Numbered from the stretch's first letter, positions 37,395 through 47,562 are shown. The stretch: 48,295 bases of DNA from Rheinheimera riviphila (GCF_004005945.1 NZ_SACS01000027.1:1-48295); one strand, 5' to 3'. Numbers and translations: made by a program. Notes: generated from the letters alone by a model not told the origin.

Positions 37395-37420
37395 GGCGGA
37401 CTCAGCGCAGCTAGTCCGCC
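37391..37420 (+). repeat. REP palindrome, GGCGGACT stem class
   Basis: A GTAG head (37391-37394) is followed by the stem GGCGGACT...AGTCCGCC. The head overlaps the mutT stop codon. The sequence is identical over 30 nt to the copy at 37513. Confidence 0.8.
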
Positions 37421-37450
37421 ATTGAGCTGTGAAATTGCATATGATCATTC

Positions 37451-37486
37451 GGCGCACTACCGCTGTCGCGGTGAGTGACGCCCTAC
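37451..37486 (-). repeat. REP palindrome, GGCGCACT/GGCGTCACT stem variant, inverted
   Basis: Read on the minus strand it starts with GTAGGGCGTCACTC. The arms are GGCGCACT and AGTGACGCC with an inner ACCGC/GCGGT pair. The flank gcaaatat beyond the head is shared with the REP at window position 1-8, extending the conserved block outside GTAG. Confidence 0.75.
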
Positions 37487-37512
37487 GCAAATATCTGAAT
37501 TAATGCGAAAAA

Positions 37513-37542
37513 GTAGGGCGGACTCAGCGCAGCTAGTCCGCC
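37513..37542 (+). repeat. REP palindrome, GGCGGACT stem class, second copy
   Basis: It has the same 30 nt as 37391-37420 in the same orientation. The two direct copies enclose an inverted copy of another class, making a three-element cluster between the convergent mutT and yacG genes. Confidence 0.8.
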
Positions 37543-37552
37543 AATGACATGA

Positions 37553-37789
37553 CTAATCTTTAAAAAATCCATTCTCTTGTGCCATTAACGCATCATCGAG
37601 CGCTAATAAATCAACATCGCCAAGCCCTGCTTCAATCGGACTGGTATCGGGAATACGGCGGCTGTCGCTGGCCCATTCCCCTAAGTCAATGAGCCGGCAG
37701 CGATCGCTGCAAAAAGGTCTGAAGGCGGCGTCTGGCCCCCAAATGACGGTGGTTTGACAGGTCGGGCATTTCACGGTGATTTGGCTCAT
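37553..37789 (-). CDS. yacG: DNA gyrase inhibitor / zinc-binding protein YacG
   Basis: 78 residues. It has the YacG four-cysteine zinc site CPTC...FCSDRC and the following [16 protein letters not shown]. In E. coli YacG binds GyrB and inhibits gyrase. The ATG at 37789 gives the family N-terminus ([11 protein letters not shown]); an upstream in-frame start at 37813 would add eight unlikely residues. It is last in the pilA-to-yacG minus-strand block, and REP copies lie just past its stop. Confidence 0.92.
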   Translation of the reverse strand: MSQITVKCPTCQTTVIWGPDAAFRPFCSDRCRLIDLGEWASDSRRIPDTSPIEAGLGDVDLLALDDALMAQENGFFKD

Positions 37790-37882
37790 AGCGGACTTCT
37801 GGTAGCAACACATATGCCCGGCATTATACCTGAACTTGCAGCAGGATGGCCGATGTCTTCAAAGTGGATGACCGGTGCTGTA

Positions 37883-38629
37883 TTAACAACAAGCCAGCTT
37901 GAAGTGAATGTTTTTGTCGGAAGTTGCACGTCCCTGGGTGTCACACAGCTGCATAAAGCGAATGGCGTAGCGGTATTTATTGCCACTAATCGTCGGGTAA
38001 CAACCATATTCCAGTGGGTAATTTAAGCGTAGTAATTCAAACTGTTCGGTATTGCTTTGGTAATAGCCATTGTCGGCAACCACGCTTTGAAACTGGCCAC
38101 GTTCGCGAATAAAGGTCAGTACAAAACTAATGGCGCGCTCGACCAGTTGCAGCTGACCAATCCAGTCTTGTGCCGATTTTTGCCGGACTTCCAGCGGTTG
38201 GGTGTACCAAAAATGCAATTGTGGTAAATCGAAATAGCAGGTGCCGCCAGGAATAAAAAACCGCTGTCGCAGCGGTCCTAAAAACTTGTCATCTTTTAAC
38301 ACGTTGGCGAATTTTGATCCGCGGATCAATTCACTTTGCAGTCGAACCGCTTGTTGTAGCATGGTTTGCAGGCTGTCGTCGGAAATCGATGGATGGCGGG
38401 ACCAGCCGACTAAGGCACTTTCACAGCGTTCGACGTCTTTGATTAAATCAGGGCGGATATCATTGCGGTCTAAAACTTCAATCAGTGCGAACAATGAGGT
38501 GAAAAAACCAAGCTGCTGCGATTCATTGCCAAGTGCTAACTGATGATTGACCTGCGCAAACAAATACTCAACCCGCAAATAGGTTCGGACTTTTTCATTC
38601 AGCGGATGTTCGTAGAGCAGTTCAGTCAT
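37883..38629 (-). CDS. zapD: Z-ring-associated protein ZapD
   Basis: 248 residues, the family length. The start MTELLYEHPLNEKVRTYLRVEYLF and WSRHPSISDDSLQTML, IPGGTCYFDLPQLHFWYTQP and NGYYQSNTEQFELLRLNYP are characteristic of ZapD (formerly YacF). It crosslinks FtsZ filaments by binding the FtsZ C-terminal peptide, which is intact in this window's ftsZ. The coaE-zapD-yacG arrangement is the usual one. The stop-to-yacG gap is about 93 bp, and the Shine-Dalgarno is weak. Confidence 0.95.
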   Translation of the reverse strand: MTELLYEHPLNEKVRTYLRVEYLFAQVNHQLALGNESQQLGFFTSLFALIEVLDRNDIRPDLIKDVERCESALVGWSRHPSISDDSLQTMLQQAVRLQSELIRGSKFANVLKDDKFLGPLRQRFFIPGGTCYFDLPQLHFWYTQPLEVRQKSAQDWIGQLQLVERAISFVLTFIRERGQFQSVVADNGYYQSNTEQFELLRLNYPLEYGCYPTISGNKYRYAIRFMQLCDTQGRATSDKNIHFKLACC

Positions 38630-38689
38630 AGTTGCAGTTCACCAGAATAACGCAACGGGCCGCGTTTCGGCCCATCAGTTAACATAACC

Positions 38690-39313
38690 TTAAGTCAGCG
38701 ATTTAGCTAGTTTTTCTGCCGCCAATGCCAAATAAACTTGGTGCAGTTGCCGAACTTTTTCCGGTAAAGCCGCAGCATCCTGATCATTGTTGATAATCTG
38801 GTCGGCCAGTTGTAGTCGCTGTTGGCGGTCACATTGGGACGCCATAATGGCCGCAACTTGTTGTTGGCTGACTTTGTCACGCAAACTGGTGCGTAAAATC
38901 TGTGTTTCCGGTTGAATATCAACCACCAGCAGCTGGTCAACCACGCGGGTTAACCCATTTTCAATCAGCAGCGGCGCCACCAACAAGGCATAAGGCGAGC
39001 CGGCGTTTTGCAACTGCAATAGCATTTGTTGTCGGATCAGCGGGTGCAGCAGTTGATCAAGCCAGCTTTTAGCTGCGCCATCGCTGAAAATCCGCTCGCG
39101 CAATAACGGCCGGTTTAAGCTGCCGTCCGCTTGCAACATCTGAAGCCCAAAATGCGTTGCAATCTCGGTTAAAGCCGGTTGTCCGGGTTCAACCACTTGC
39201 CGGGCCACCACATCGGCATCCACCAGTACGATACCCAAATCAGCAAACAGATTGGCAACAGTGGTTTTACCACTGCCAATACCGCCGGTTAACCCCACAA
39301 TAAACTTGCTCAT
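38690..39313 (-). CDS. coaE: Dephospho-CoA kinase CoaE
   Basis: 207 residues, the normal length. It phosphorylates the 3'-hydroxyl of dephospho-CoA, the last step of CoA synthesis. The P-loop GLTGGIGSGKTTVANLF is at residues 7-23, followed by DADVVARQVVEPGQPAL and the lid region RTSLRDKVSQQQVAAIMASQ. The frame is open 81 nt further upstream into pilD, but the family start is MSKFIVGLTGG at 39313. It follows pilD after 32 nt in the same direction. Confidence 0.95.
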   Translation of the reverse strand: MSKFIVGLTGGIGSGKTTVANLFADLGIVLVDADVVARQVVEPGQPALTEIATHFGLQMLQADGSLNRPLLRERIFSDGAAKSWLDQLLHPLIRQQMLLQLQNAGSPYALLVAPLLIENGLTRVVDQLLVVDIQPETQILRTSLRDKVSQQQVAAIMASQCDRQQRLQLADQIINNDQDAAALPEKVRQLHQVYLALAAEKLAKSLT

Positions 39314-39345
39314 CTGCTGCTTATATACCGATAGTTCCCTGGCGT

Positions 39346-40248
39346 TTACAGGCCAAGGGTTGCCAGATAAGCGGCGGTGATTTGCTCGCCCCATAACATG
39401 GCGATAAAGCCGGCGGCGGCGATATAAGGGCCAAACGGAATGGCGTTATTTTTGTCTTTCCCTTGCATCGTTAACAGCAGAGTGCCAATCACCGCACCCA
39501 CTAACGACGATAACAAAATAATCAGCGGTAATTGTTGCCAGCCTAGCAAAGCACCAAACACCGCTAAGAGTTTAAAGTCGCCAAACCCCATGCCTTCTTT
39601 GCCGGTCAGCAATTTAAACAGCCAATACACTGACCATAACGACAGGTAACCAAAAGCAGCGCCGGTAATGGCGGTCGTGGCATCGACGGTGCTGATGCCG
39701 GCTGCAGCCGCCACCAGCGCCAGCCACAACAACGGCAATGTCAGTTGATCCGGCAACAGCATTTTGTCGATATCGATAAAGATCAGCGCGACTAACATCC
39801 AGGTCACCACGAGATACAACAAACCAAGACCGGTGGCGCCGGTTTGTGTCGCCACAGCCACCGATACCAGAGCAGTAAAGAGTTCGACCAAGGGGTAACG
39901 TTTTGGGATGGCGGCCTGGCAATACCGGCAACGGCCTTTGAGTATCAGCCAGCTGAGCAATGGAATATTATCCAGCGCGCTGAGCTGATGCTGACAGACC
40001 GGGCAACGCGAGCGGGGCATCGCCAGATTAAACACCGGTTGTTTCGGGTGTTCTTTTTCCGGTTCGAAGTATTCTTGATACTCCTCCTGCCAGCTTTGCT
40101 CCATCATTTTCGGCAGGCGGTAAATCACCACATTGAGGAAACTGCCGACACAGAGGCTGAATATAAACACCAGTACAGCATACCAAAACGGCGACGCCTG
40201 GAAAAATGCGCATAACAGTTCAAAACTTTGTCCGAAACTTTGCATCAT
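39346..40248 (-). CDS. pilD: Type IV prepilin peptidase / N-methyltransferase PilD
   Basis: 300 residues with about eight membrane helices. It cleaves the prepilin leader and N-methylates the new Phe1. The cytoplasmic loop has the two Cys pairs CPVC and CRYC (about 72-100). The aspartyl protease sites are in FIDIDKMLLPD and GMGFGDFK. It would process the PilA encoded here and type II pseudopilins. The start overlaps the pilC stop (ATGA). Confidence 0.96.
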   Translation of the reverse strand: MMQSFGQSFELLCAFFQASPFWYAVLVFIFSLCVGSFLNVVIYRLPKMMEQSWQEEYQEYFEPEKEHPKQPVFNLAMPRSRCPVCQHQLSALDNIPLLSWLILKGRCRYCQAAIPKRYPLVELFTALVSVAVATQTGATGLGLLYLVVTWMLVALIFIDIDKMLLPDQLTLPLLWLALVAAAAGISTVDATTAITGAAFGYLSLWSVYWLFKLLTGKEGMGFGDFKLLAVFGALLGWQQLPLIILLSSLVGAVIGTLLLTMQGKDKNNAIPFGPYIAAAGFIAMLWGEQITAAYLATLGL

Positions 40249-41471
40249 TTGATAACCGAACCCAGTTGGAAGATTGGTAAGTACATCGCAACTATCAAAC
40301 CGCCGATAACCACGCCTAATACCGCCATAATCAGTGGCTCTAACAACGCCGTTAACCCGTCCACCGCGTCATCGACTTCCTGTTCGTAAATATTGGCCAC
40401 CCTTGCCAGCATATCGTCCAGGGAGCCTGATTCTTCGCCAATCGACACCATTTGAATGACCATTTCCGGAAAGCGGTTGGTGGTTTTCATTGAGCTATAC
40501 ATTTGGCCACCGGCAGAAACGTCGGCCCGTACTTCCATAATGGCATTTTTATAAATTTCATTGCCAGCGGCGCCGGCAGCTGATTCCAAGGCTTCAATTA
40601 ATGGCACACCGGCGGCAAAAGTGGTGGATAAAGTTCGGGCGTAACGGGCGACAGCCGCTTTGTTGATAATCATCCCCATCACCGGCATTTTCAGCGCCAT
40701 GGCGTCGACAGCGGTTTTGAACTGCAGATTGTTGTTATAGGCTTTTTTAAACAAAAACAAACCGCCCATGATAGCCGCAAGGACGACCCACCAGTAATCC
40801 TGCATCCATTCAGATAAGCCAAGTACGAACAAGGTAAATGGCGGTAATTCTGCGCCAAAGCCGGCGAAAATTTCCGCAAATGAGGGCACCACAAAAATCA
40901 ACAAAATCGCCGTCACAATCAAAGCAACGACCGTTACCGCTATCGGGTAAAACATCGCTTTTTTAATTTTTGATTTTAGCGCTTCAGCTTTTTCTTTGTA
41001 GGTGGCGACCCGGTCGAAAATGCGATCCAAAGCACCGGATTGTTCACCCGACTTCACTAGGTCACAATACAGTTCGTCAAAATACTTCGGGTGTTCACGT
41101 AGTACTTCTGACAATGGGATACCGCTTTGTACTTTGACCGACACTTTTTGCATCAGATTGCGCAGAGATTTTTTTTCAGCGCCGGAGCTAATTAAATCAA
41201 TGGATTGTACCAAAGGCACACCAGCAGCCAGCATAGTTGCTATCTGACGGGTCAACACTGCAACGTCTGCAGCGGTGATTTTTGCATCGCCACCAAATAA
41301 ACTTTTTGCTTTACGCTTCACCAGCGAAGGCGTTACACCCTGCTGGCGTAGCATCGCTTTGGCTTCATTAATCGAGTTCGCGCGCAGTTCACCTTCGGTT
41401 TTTTTCCCGCGCCGGTTTACACCTTTCCATTCGTAGGTATCTTGCTCTTTTATTTTTACTTGTGGAGCCAT
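40245..41471 (-). CDS. pilC: Type IV pilus inner-membrane platform protein PilC
   Basis: 408 residues. It has two T2SSF domains, each with membrane helices: the first around LTRQIATMLAAGVPLVQSIDLI and the second around YARTLSTTFAAGVPLIEALESAA. It couples PilB motion to pilin insertion. The N-terminus (YEWKGVNRRGKKTEGEL) is the usual PilC lead. It is 48 nt downstream of pilB and overlaps pilD. Confidence 0.97.
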   Translation of the reverse strand: MAPQVKIKEQDTYEWKGVNRRGKKTEGELRANSINEAKAMLRQQGVTPSLVKRKAKSLFGGDAKITAADVAVLTRQIATMLAAGVPLVQSIDLISSGAEKKSLRNLMQKVSVKVQSGIPLSEVLREHPKYFDELYCDLVKSGEQSGALDRIFDRVATYKEKAEALKSKIKKAMFYPIAVTVVALIVTAILLIFVVPSFAEIFAGFGAELPPFTLFVLGLSEWMQDYWWVVLAAIMGGLFLFKKAYNNNLQFKTAVDAMALKMPVMGMIINKAAVARYARTLSTTFAAGVPLIEALESAAGAAGNEIYKNAIMEVRADVSAGGQMYSSMKTTNRFPEMVIQMVSIGEESGSLDDMLARVANIYEQEVDDAVDGLTALLEPLIMAVLGVVIGGLIVAMYLPIFQLGSVIK

Positions 41472-41519
41472 GACAAAATCCTTCAGTCAGCCAGTGTACT
41501 ATTTCAGGCTGCGGTTTAA

Positions 41520-43208
41520 TTAAACGTTAGTCACCCGGTTGATTTCGGCCAGGCTGGTTAACCCAGCCGCTGCTTTTAACAAACCCGATTGCCGTAAATT
41601 ATTGACTCCTTCCAGTTGTGCTTGTTTGGCAATTTCCAGTGAGTTGTCACCTTGCATAATTTTCTCAGCGATAATAGCCGAAATGGGCATCACTTCATAA
41701 ATACCGACCCGGCCTTTGTAACCGCCAGTGCAGGAATCACAACCCACCGGTTTACATAGTTTCATCGTTGGCAATTGTGCCGGGGTAAAACCTTGTTTTA
41801 ACAGTTCCGCTTCGGGCAAAATTTCCGGGGTTTTACATTTTGAGCAAAGCCGCCGCGCCAGCCGCTGCGCAATAATCAGACTGACCGAACTCGCCACGTT
41901 ATACGCCGGCACCCCCATATTCAGCAAACGGGTCAGGGTTTCGGGTGCTGAGTTGGTGTGCAGAGTGCTCATCACTAAGTGACCAGTCTGCGCCGCTTTA
42001 ATCGCAATCTCCGCAGTTTCCAAATCTCGGATTTCACCGACCATAATCACATCAGGGTCTTGCCGTAAAAATGATTTTAGCGCTGACGGAAAAGTTAAAC
42101 CGGCTTTAGGGTTCACCTGTACCTGATTGATCCCAGGTAAGTTAATTTCCACTGGATCTTCAGCAGTGGAAATATTAGTTTCTTCAGTATTTAATATGTT
42201 CAACCCAGTATACAAAGAGACCGTTTTACCGCTACCGGTTGGCCCCGTCACCAAAATCATCCCTTGCGGTTGTTCCAGTGCGGTTAAATACAGCTTCTTT
42301 TGTTGTTCTTCATAACCCAGAATATCAATCCCCAGCATGGCGCTGTCGGAGTCTAAAATCCGCATCACGATCTTTTCGCCCCACAGCGTGGGTAAGCTGC
42401 TGACCCGAAAATCGATCGATTTTTTCTGCGATAATTTGAGTTTAATCCGGCCATCCTGTGGCACCCGTTTTTCGGCGATATCCAGGCGCGACATGACTTT
42501 GAGCCGGGCCGATAAGCGGGTGGAAAGCGCCACCGGCGGCGAGGCGACTTCATGCAAAATACCGTCAATTCGAAACCGAATGCGGTAACTTTTTTCATAA
42601 GGCTCAAAGTGTAAGTCCGAGGCGCCTTTGCGGATGGCGTCATGTAGCATTTTATTGATAAAGGTAATAATTGGGCCGTCTTCGGCTTCGTTGCTGTCGT
42701 CGTCATCACTGGCTTCCGACAACCCCATCGAACCTAAGTCCCAATCGGTATTGGAAAAACTGTCACTGGACTTTTGGTCAAACACCCGGTCAATCAGTTT
42801 ATGCAGCTTGTCGTATTCAACCACCACCAGTTCTGCGTGTAAGCCAGTGCTAAATTCAAAATCTTCTACCGGTTGCATATCGGTCGGGTCAACCACCGCC
42901 AGAAATAGCGTGCGATTGCGTTTAAACACCGGCAACACCTGATGTTTACGGATCAGCTTTTCGTTACGTTCTTGTTCCGGCACATAGTCCAGATCGTAAT
43001 AATCTAAATCCAGCAGGCTATGCATGGTAAAGCCTGCCGCTGCCGTAGCGAGCGCTTGGGGGGTTAACAATTTTTCAGTGATCAGAAAGTCGGCGACGGT
43101 TGAGTATTGATGGTTTTTTTCTGCCGCCAGCTTGGTGCAATGCCCGGCATCAATCAGGCCAGCCTGACCTAAACGACGAAGAAGAATTGATTGCAGATTA
43201 AAAGCCAT
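41520..43208 (-). CDS. pilB: Type IV pilus assembly ATPase PilB
   Basis: 562 residues, the hexameric extension ATPase. Visible features are the N-terminal MshEN/T2SSE domain (about 1-150), Walker [16 protein letters not shown], the Asp box and Walker [13 protein letters not shown], the His box [11 protein letters not shown], and a zinc tetracysteine CSKCKTPE...CDSC. It is separated from pilA by about 150 bp that include the pilA terminator, so pilBCD may have its own promoter. Confidence 0.97.
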   Translation of the reverse strand: MAFNLQSILLRRLGQAGLIDAGHCTKLAAEKNHQYSTVADFLITEKLLTPQALATAAAGFTMHSLLDLDYYDLDYVPEQERNEKLIRKHQVLPVFKRNRTLFLAVVDPTDMQPVEDFEFSTGLHAELVVVEYDKLHKLIDRVFDQKSSDSFSNTDWDLGSMGLSEASDDDDSNEAEDGPIITFINKMLHDAIRKGASDLHFEPYEKSYRIRFRIDGILHEVASPPVALSTRLSARLKVMSRLDIAEKRVPQDGRIKLKLSQKKSIDFRVSSLPTLWGEKIVMRILDSDSAMLGIDILGYEEQQKKLYLTALEQPQGMILVTGPTGSGKTVSLYTGLNILNTEETNISTAEDPVEINLPGINQVQVNPKAGLTFPSALKSFLRQDPDVIMVGEIRDLETAEIAIKAAQTGHLVMSTLHTNSAPETLTRLLNMGVPAYNVASSVSLIIAQRLARRLCSKCKTPEILPEAELLKQGFTPAQLPTMKLCKPVGCDSCTGGYKGRVGIYEVMPISAIIAEKIMQGDNSLEIAKQAQLEGVNNLRQSGLLKAAAGLTSLAEINRVTNV

Positions 43209-43320
43209 AACGCCAATACATCCATCTTTCAGATATCAATAAGGAAAAACACATAGACTTGATTATGACAGCGAAGCTTTAGAATTCAATAGTTTGTTGA
43301 AATAGGCTTTAGCAGATAAC

Positions 43321-43341
43321 AAAAAGGGCCCGCAGGCCCTT
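43321..43341 (-). terminator. Intrinsic terminator after pilA
   Basis: On the minus strand AAGGGCC-TGCG-GGCCCTTTTT: a 7-bp GC-rich stem, a tetraloop and a T-run. It lies 19 nt past the pilA stop. It likely limits read-through into pilB, giving much more pilin than assembly proteins. Confidence 0.8.
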
Positions 43342-43360
43342 CATTCACTTAAATCAAGAC

Positions 43361-43768
43361 TTAGCCTTGGCAAGTTTTTGGTGCGTATTTAACTTTGTCA
43401 GCAGCAGCTAAATCTGTGCTACACGCCCAAACACCAGTAGTTGCATCACGAGCCCAAGTAATAATATTACCGTCAACCTGAGTTGGTGCATTTAAAATGG
43501 TGCAAGTAATTGTTGATGCAGTAGTACCGATAGTACAGTTACCAGTAGTAACTTGCAGACCAATATCAGTAGGGCCAGTCACATTGCCACCACTATTTAA
43601 TAATGTTTCAAACGCAGTTTTACCCGCAGAAATTTCAGATAAACCAGCAGTGACTTTCGAGCTTGCCTGGTAGCTCGAGTAAGCTGGCAGTGCTACAGCA
43701 GCCAGGATACCGATGATCGCCACAACGATCATTAATTCAATTAAAGTAAAACCTTGATTACGTTTCAT
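43361..43768 (-). CDS. pilA: Type IV major pilin PilA
   Basis: 135 residues. A six-residue positively charged leader (MKRNQG) precedes [24 protein letters not shown], the class IVa pilin N-terminus with Glu5. Cleavage is after Gly6 by PilD. The globular part has four cysteines: two near the middle (NCTI, ITCTI) and a C-terminal pair (WACS...KTCQG) forming the usual D-region loop. GGAG lies 8 nt before the ATG. A sigma-54-type site lies about 210 nt upstream. Confidence 0.96.
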   Translation of the reverse strand: MKRNQGFTLIELMIVVAIIGILAAVALPAYSSYQASSKVTAGLSEISAGKTAFETLLNSGGNVTGPTDIGLQVTTGNCTIGTTASTITCTILNAPTQVDGNIITWARDATTGVWACSTDLAAADKVKYAPKTCQG

Positions 43769-44189
43769 AGTACTTCTCCAATTTCCAATTTGAGTGTGTA
43801 GAACCCGGGGGGCTGTTTTCTATTCTGGCCATTTTTGAGCGTTACGCAAGAAAAAAATGCACATTTGTAAATATTTATTTTTCATTCATGTAAGTCAATG
43901 AAATAAAACATTATTTTTGCTGTTTTTAGTGCGTTTAAAGAGCCGTGGTTGCAAACTGGTTTGAACTTTGTATATATAGCAATAACCTTGCCACTAGATA
44001 TTAAGCTATTGAATAATATGAATTATTAAAATTACCCATAATAGGTGCTGTTTTTTGATGAAAAAGCCATAAACCTTATTTTTAACAAGGTTGGCATTAA
44101 ATTTGATATTTGGCTGACTTATCCGATGAGCTGCCTGGTACAACTTCTATAAATGCAGCCATCTGGATGGGTGAAGCTGATGTTTAGCA
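43769..44189. other. AT-rich pilA upstream region without genes
   Basis: No coding signal is seen on either strand. The region contains the pilA Shine-Dalgarno, a long AT-rich leader and the sigma-54-type site, and upstream of that AT-rich sequence where an activator such as PilR could bind. From 44187 it gives way to the REP cluster. Confidence 0.5.
43978..43993 (-). promoter_or_regulatory. Sigma-54 (-24/-12) promoter candidate for pilA
   Basis: On the minus strand TGGCAAG-GTTA-TTGCT. It matches TGGCACG-N4-TTGCW with one mismatch and has the required 10 nt between GG and GC. The predicted start site is near 43966, giving a leader of about 200 nt. PilA transcription by RpoN with PilR is well known in Pseudomonas. 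Confidence 0.5.
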
Positions 44190-44212
44190 AGGGCGGATTC
44201 ACCGATTCCGCC
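44187..44212 (+). repeat. Degenerate REP, GGCGGA stem
   Basis: The head is GCAA instead of GTAG. The stem is GGCGGA (44192-44197) and TCCGCC (44207-44212). It probably is a decayed copy of the GGCGGACT class. Confidence 0.5.
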
Positions 44213-44257
44213 ATCGCGTCAGTGTCACGATTGAGTCGTTATGGCAGTCCAGCGATT

Positions 44258-44287
44258 GTAGGGTGGGTCAGCGCAGCGCCACCCACC
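44258..44287 (+). repeat. REP palindrome, GGTGGGT stem class
   Basis: A GTAG head (44258-44261) is followed by the stem GGTGG and closing CCACC arms around TCAGCGCAGCG. The inner AGCGCAG core is shared with the GGCGGACT class, while the stem arms differ in a compensated way. Confidence 0.75.
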
Positions 44288-44314
44288 AGAGAAAGATGAA
44301 GGGTACAATGAATC

Positions 44315-44344
44315 GGCAGATGGCGCTTTGCTTATCTGCCCTAG
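44315..44344 (-). repeat. REP palindrome, GGCAGAT stem class, inverted
   Basis: On the minus strand it starts with CTAGGGCAGATAAG; the head is CTAG rather than GTAG. Arms GGCAGAT and ATCTGCC are perfectly complementary. It faces the GTAGGGTGGGT copy 27 nt away, in the inverted-pair arrangement of a REPIN, although the two stems are of different classes. Confidence 0.65.
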
Positions 44345-44365
44345 GTTCGGTAACTACCCATCCGG

Positions 44366-45780
<1,415 letters not shown>

Positions 45781-45786
<6 letters not shown>

Positions 45787-46419
45787 TCACTTCACTCTGC
45801 ACTGACAATAGAAGCACAGCATAAACAGCGTGACGCACAATTGCAAAAGCTACCCACCATTACTATGCGGCCCTGTACCCATTGGGACGAACGACCGGAC
45901 GGCACTGCGATCAGTTTGCTGGTCATTCATAACATCAGTCTGCCACCAGGCCAGTTTGCGACGCCGCATCCGGATAGACCTTATATAGATGATTTTTTTG
46001 GCGGGCGGCTCGACTGCAGCGCGCACCCTTATTTTGCCCATTTACAAGGGGTGCGGGTGTCGGCGCATTGCGTGATCTACCGCGATGGCCGCGTTTGGCA
46101 ATACGTTCCTTTTGAAAAACGCGCCTGGCATGCCGGAGTCAGTCAGTATCAGGGGCGCGAAAAATGTAATGATTTTTCGATTGGTATTGAACTGGAAGGC
46201 TCCGATGACGAGCCTTTCACGCCGTTACAATATCAAGCCTTAATAAAGCTGTGTGATGCTTTAATTCAACAATATCCGTTATTGTCAGTGCAGACGATAG
46301 TGGGGCATAGTGACATCGCGCCGGGCCGTAAAACGGATCCGGGTCCGGCATTTAACTGGTCAGACTTTCTGGCTGATTTAACGGCTTTGCAGCATGCTGG
46401 CCGCACTCAACTGGAATAG
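45781..46419 (+). CDS. ampD: 1,6-anhydro-N-acetylmuramyl-L-alanine amidase AmpD
   Basis: Up to 212 residues. This cytoplasmic zinc amidase cleaves anhydro-muropeptides during wall recycling and so lowers the inducer for AmpR-controlled beta-lactamases. Visible features are SLLVIHNISLPPG (first His ligand), VSAHCVIYRDGRVWQYVPFEKRAWHAGVSQYQGREKCNDFSIGIELEG, and GHSDIAPGRKTDPG (second His and Asp ligands). The start is uncertain: TTG at 45781 gives an N-terminus of family-like length but overlaps the divergent protease gene, while the first in-frame ATG at 45865 looks too short. It is followed by ampE after 12 nt. Confidence 0.93.
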
Positions 46420-46431
46420 GGAGCAAAAATT

Positions 46432-47454
46432 ATGACCTTAATCAGCATGTTAATCGCACTTATTATTGAAAGGCTGGCCGTTCGTACCAAAGCCTGGCAG
46501 TGGGTCAGTTATGTACAACCTTATTTGCAGGTGTCGCGGCAAGGGCCGTTGGCCGGGTTGCTCAATAGCCAGTTTGGCATGGTGTTGTGGTGGTTGTTGC
46601 CAGCCATTGCCGTGGCGGTGGTGTTGTTGGTGGTTGATTTCTGGTTACTGACTTTGTTGGTCAATACAGTGGTGTTGCTCCTTTGTATTGGCTGTTGGCA
46701 TTATCGGCAACTGTATAAACAGTATCTGAATGCGGCCGAGCGCCAGGATCAGGAAGCGGCGTATCTGGTGATGCTGCAAATTAATCAGCATGCCGGCATC
46801 ATTTCGGACGAACTGAGCCACGGCCAACGGCTGATTTGGTTGAATTTTAAATATTATGCGGCGGTATTATTCTGGTTTGCTTTGCTGGGGGCTTTTGGCG
46901 CCATTGCTTATGCCATGTTACGTCAGTTGGCAGAGCCTGTGACTTATCTTGACCTTGCTGCTGTGAAAACTTCGACTGAAACCGCCAATGCTACTGACAA
47001 TGAAGTTGCTGCTGATGCTGCTTTGGAAACCGCTTCTGATTTAGATAGTGCAGAGCAAACTGCTTCGACAGGAACTGCTTTTGAACAATCAACAGCCCAG
47101 TCTGCTTTCACCACATCCAACGCCAGCAACCTCGACCAGCAACAGCGGATCCAAGGGTTTGCCGCCGACCTCAGTCATTGGGCAGACTGGCTGCCGGTAC
47201 GATTGTTTGGTTTAGGTTTTGCGCTGGTCGGGCATTTCTCCAAAGCTTCAGCAGCGCTGATTGCTTATCTGGTCGACAGCAGCACTCCGGCTGAAATTGT
47301 GCTGGCAGATATCGCCAAAGCGGCCGAGCCATTGCCAGATGAGCTGCGTAACTGCAACAGCGAAGTTTGTTCGTTAGTGCAGCTGTCAAAACGCAATATT
47401 CTGTTTTTCCTGGCTTTAGTGGCGGTATTAACCTTAAGTGGGTTGTTGTCGTAG
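46432..47454 (+). CDS. ampE: AmpE, membrane protein of the ampDE operon
   Basis: 340 residues with about four membrane helices: residues 1-14 (partial), 43-80, 142-165 and 320-338. AmpE is a membrane sensor-like protein of unresolved role in beta-lactamase regulation. The family start TLISMLIALIIERL and the motif RLIWLNFKYYAAVLFWFALLGAFGAIAYAMLRQL are visible. A Ser/Thr/Ala/acidic low-complexity insert (about 178-242) makes it roughly 55 residues longer than E. coli AmpE. GGAG lies about 8 nt before the ATG, directly after ampD. Confidence 0.9.
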   Translation: MTLISMLIALIIERLAVRTKAWQWVSYVQPYLQVSRQGPLAGLLNSQFGMVLWWLLPAIAVAVVLLVVDFWLLTLLVNTVVLLLCIGCWHYRQLYKQYLNAAERQDQEAAYLVMLQINQHAGIISDELSHGQRLIWLNFKYYAAVLFWFALLGAFGAIAYAMLRQLAEPVTYLDLAAVKTSTETANATDNEVAADAALETASDLDSAEQTASTGTAFEQSTAQSAFTTSNASNLDQQQRIQGFAADLSHWADWLPVRLFGLGFALVGHFSKASAALIAYLVDSSTPAEIVLADIAKAAEPLPDELRNCNSEVCSLVQLSKRNILFFLALVAVLTLSGLLS

Positions 47455-47469
47455 CTTCAATTGGACCAA

Positions 47470-47504
47470 GGCGTACTACCGCTGACGCGGTGAGTACGCC
47501 CTAC
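47470..47504 (-). repeat. REP palindrome, GGCGTAC class, inverted, upstream of RAYT
   Basis: On the minus strand GTAGGGCGTACTCACCGC, then the loop and the closing arm GTACGCC. It is nearly the same as the copy at position 8-42. It forms an inverted pair with 47533-47562. Confidence 0.85.
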
Positions 47505-47532
47505 TTTTTCCGTATAAATTCATATCTTTACC

Positions 47533-47562
47533 GTAGGGCGTACTCGCGGAAGGCAGTACGCC
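47533..47562 (+). repeat. REP palindrome, GGCGTAC class, upstream of RAYT
   Basis: GTAG head, then GGCGTACT and AGTACGCC arms around a shortened CGCGGAAGGC centre. With 47470-47504 it makes a head-to-head REPIN-like pair separated by 28 nt. Confidence 0.85.

Noticed and set aside
37391-37542. CRISPR-like array between mutT and yacG
   Set aside because: The repeated units are palindromic REPs in mixed orientation with irregular spacing and different stem classes; there are no cas genes and no regular spacers.
43769-43870. Sigma-54 site closer to pilA (around TGTGCATTTTTTTCTTGC on the minus strand)
   Set aside because: The GG element at -24 is missing at the required distance; the upstream TGGCAAG-GTTA-TTGCT fits much better.
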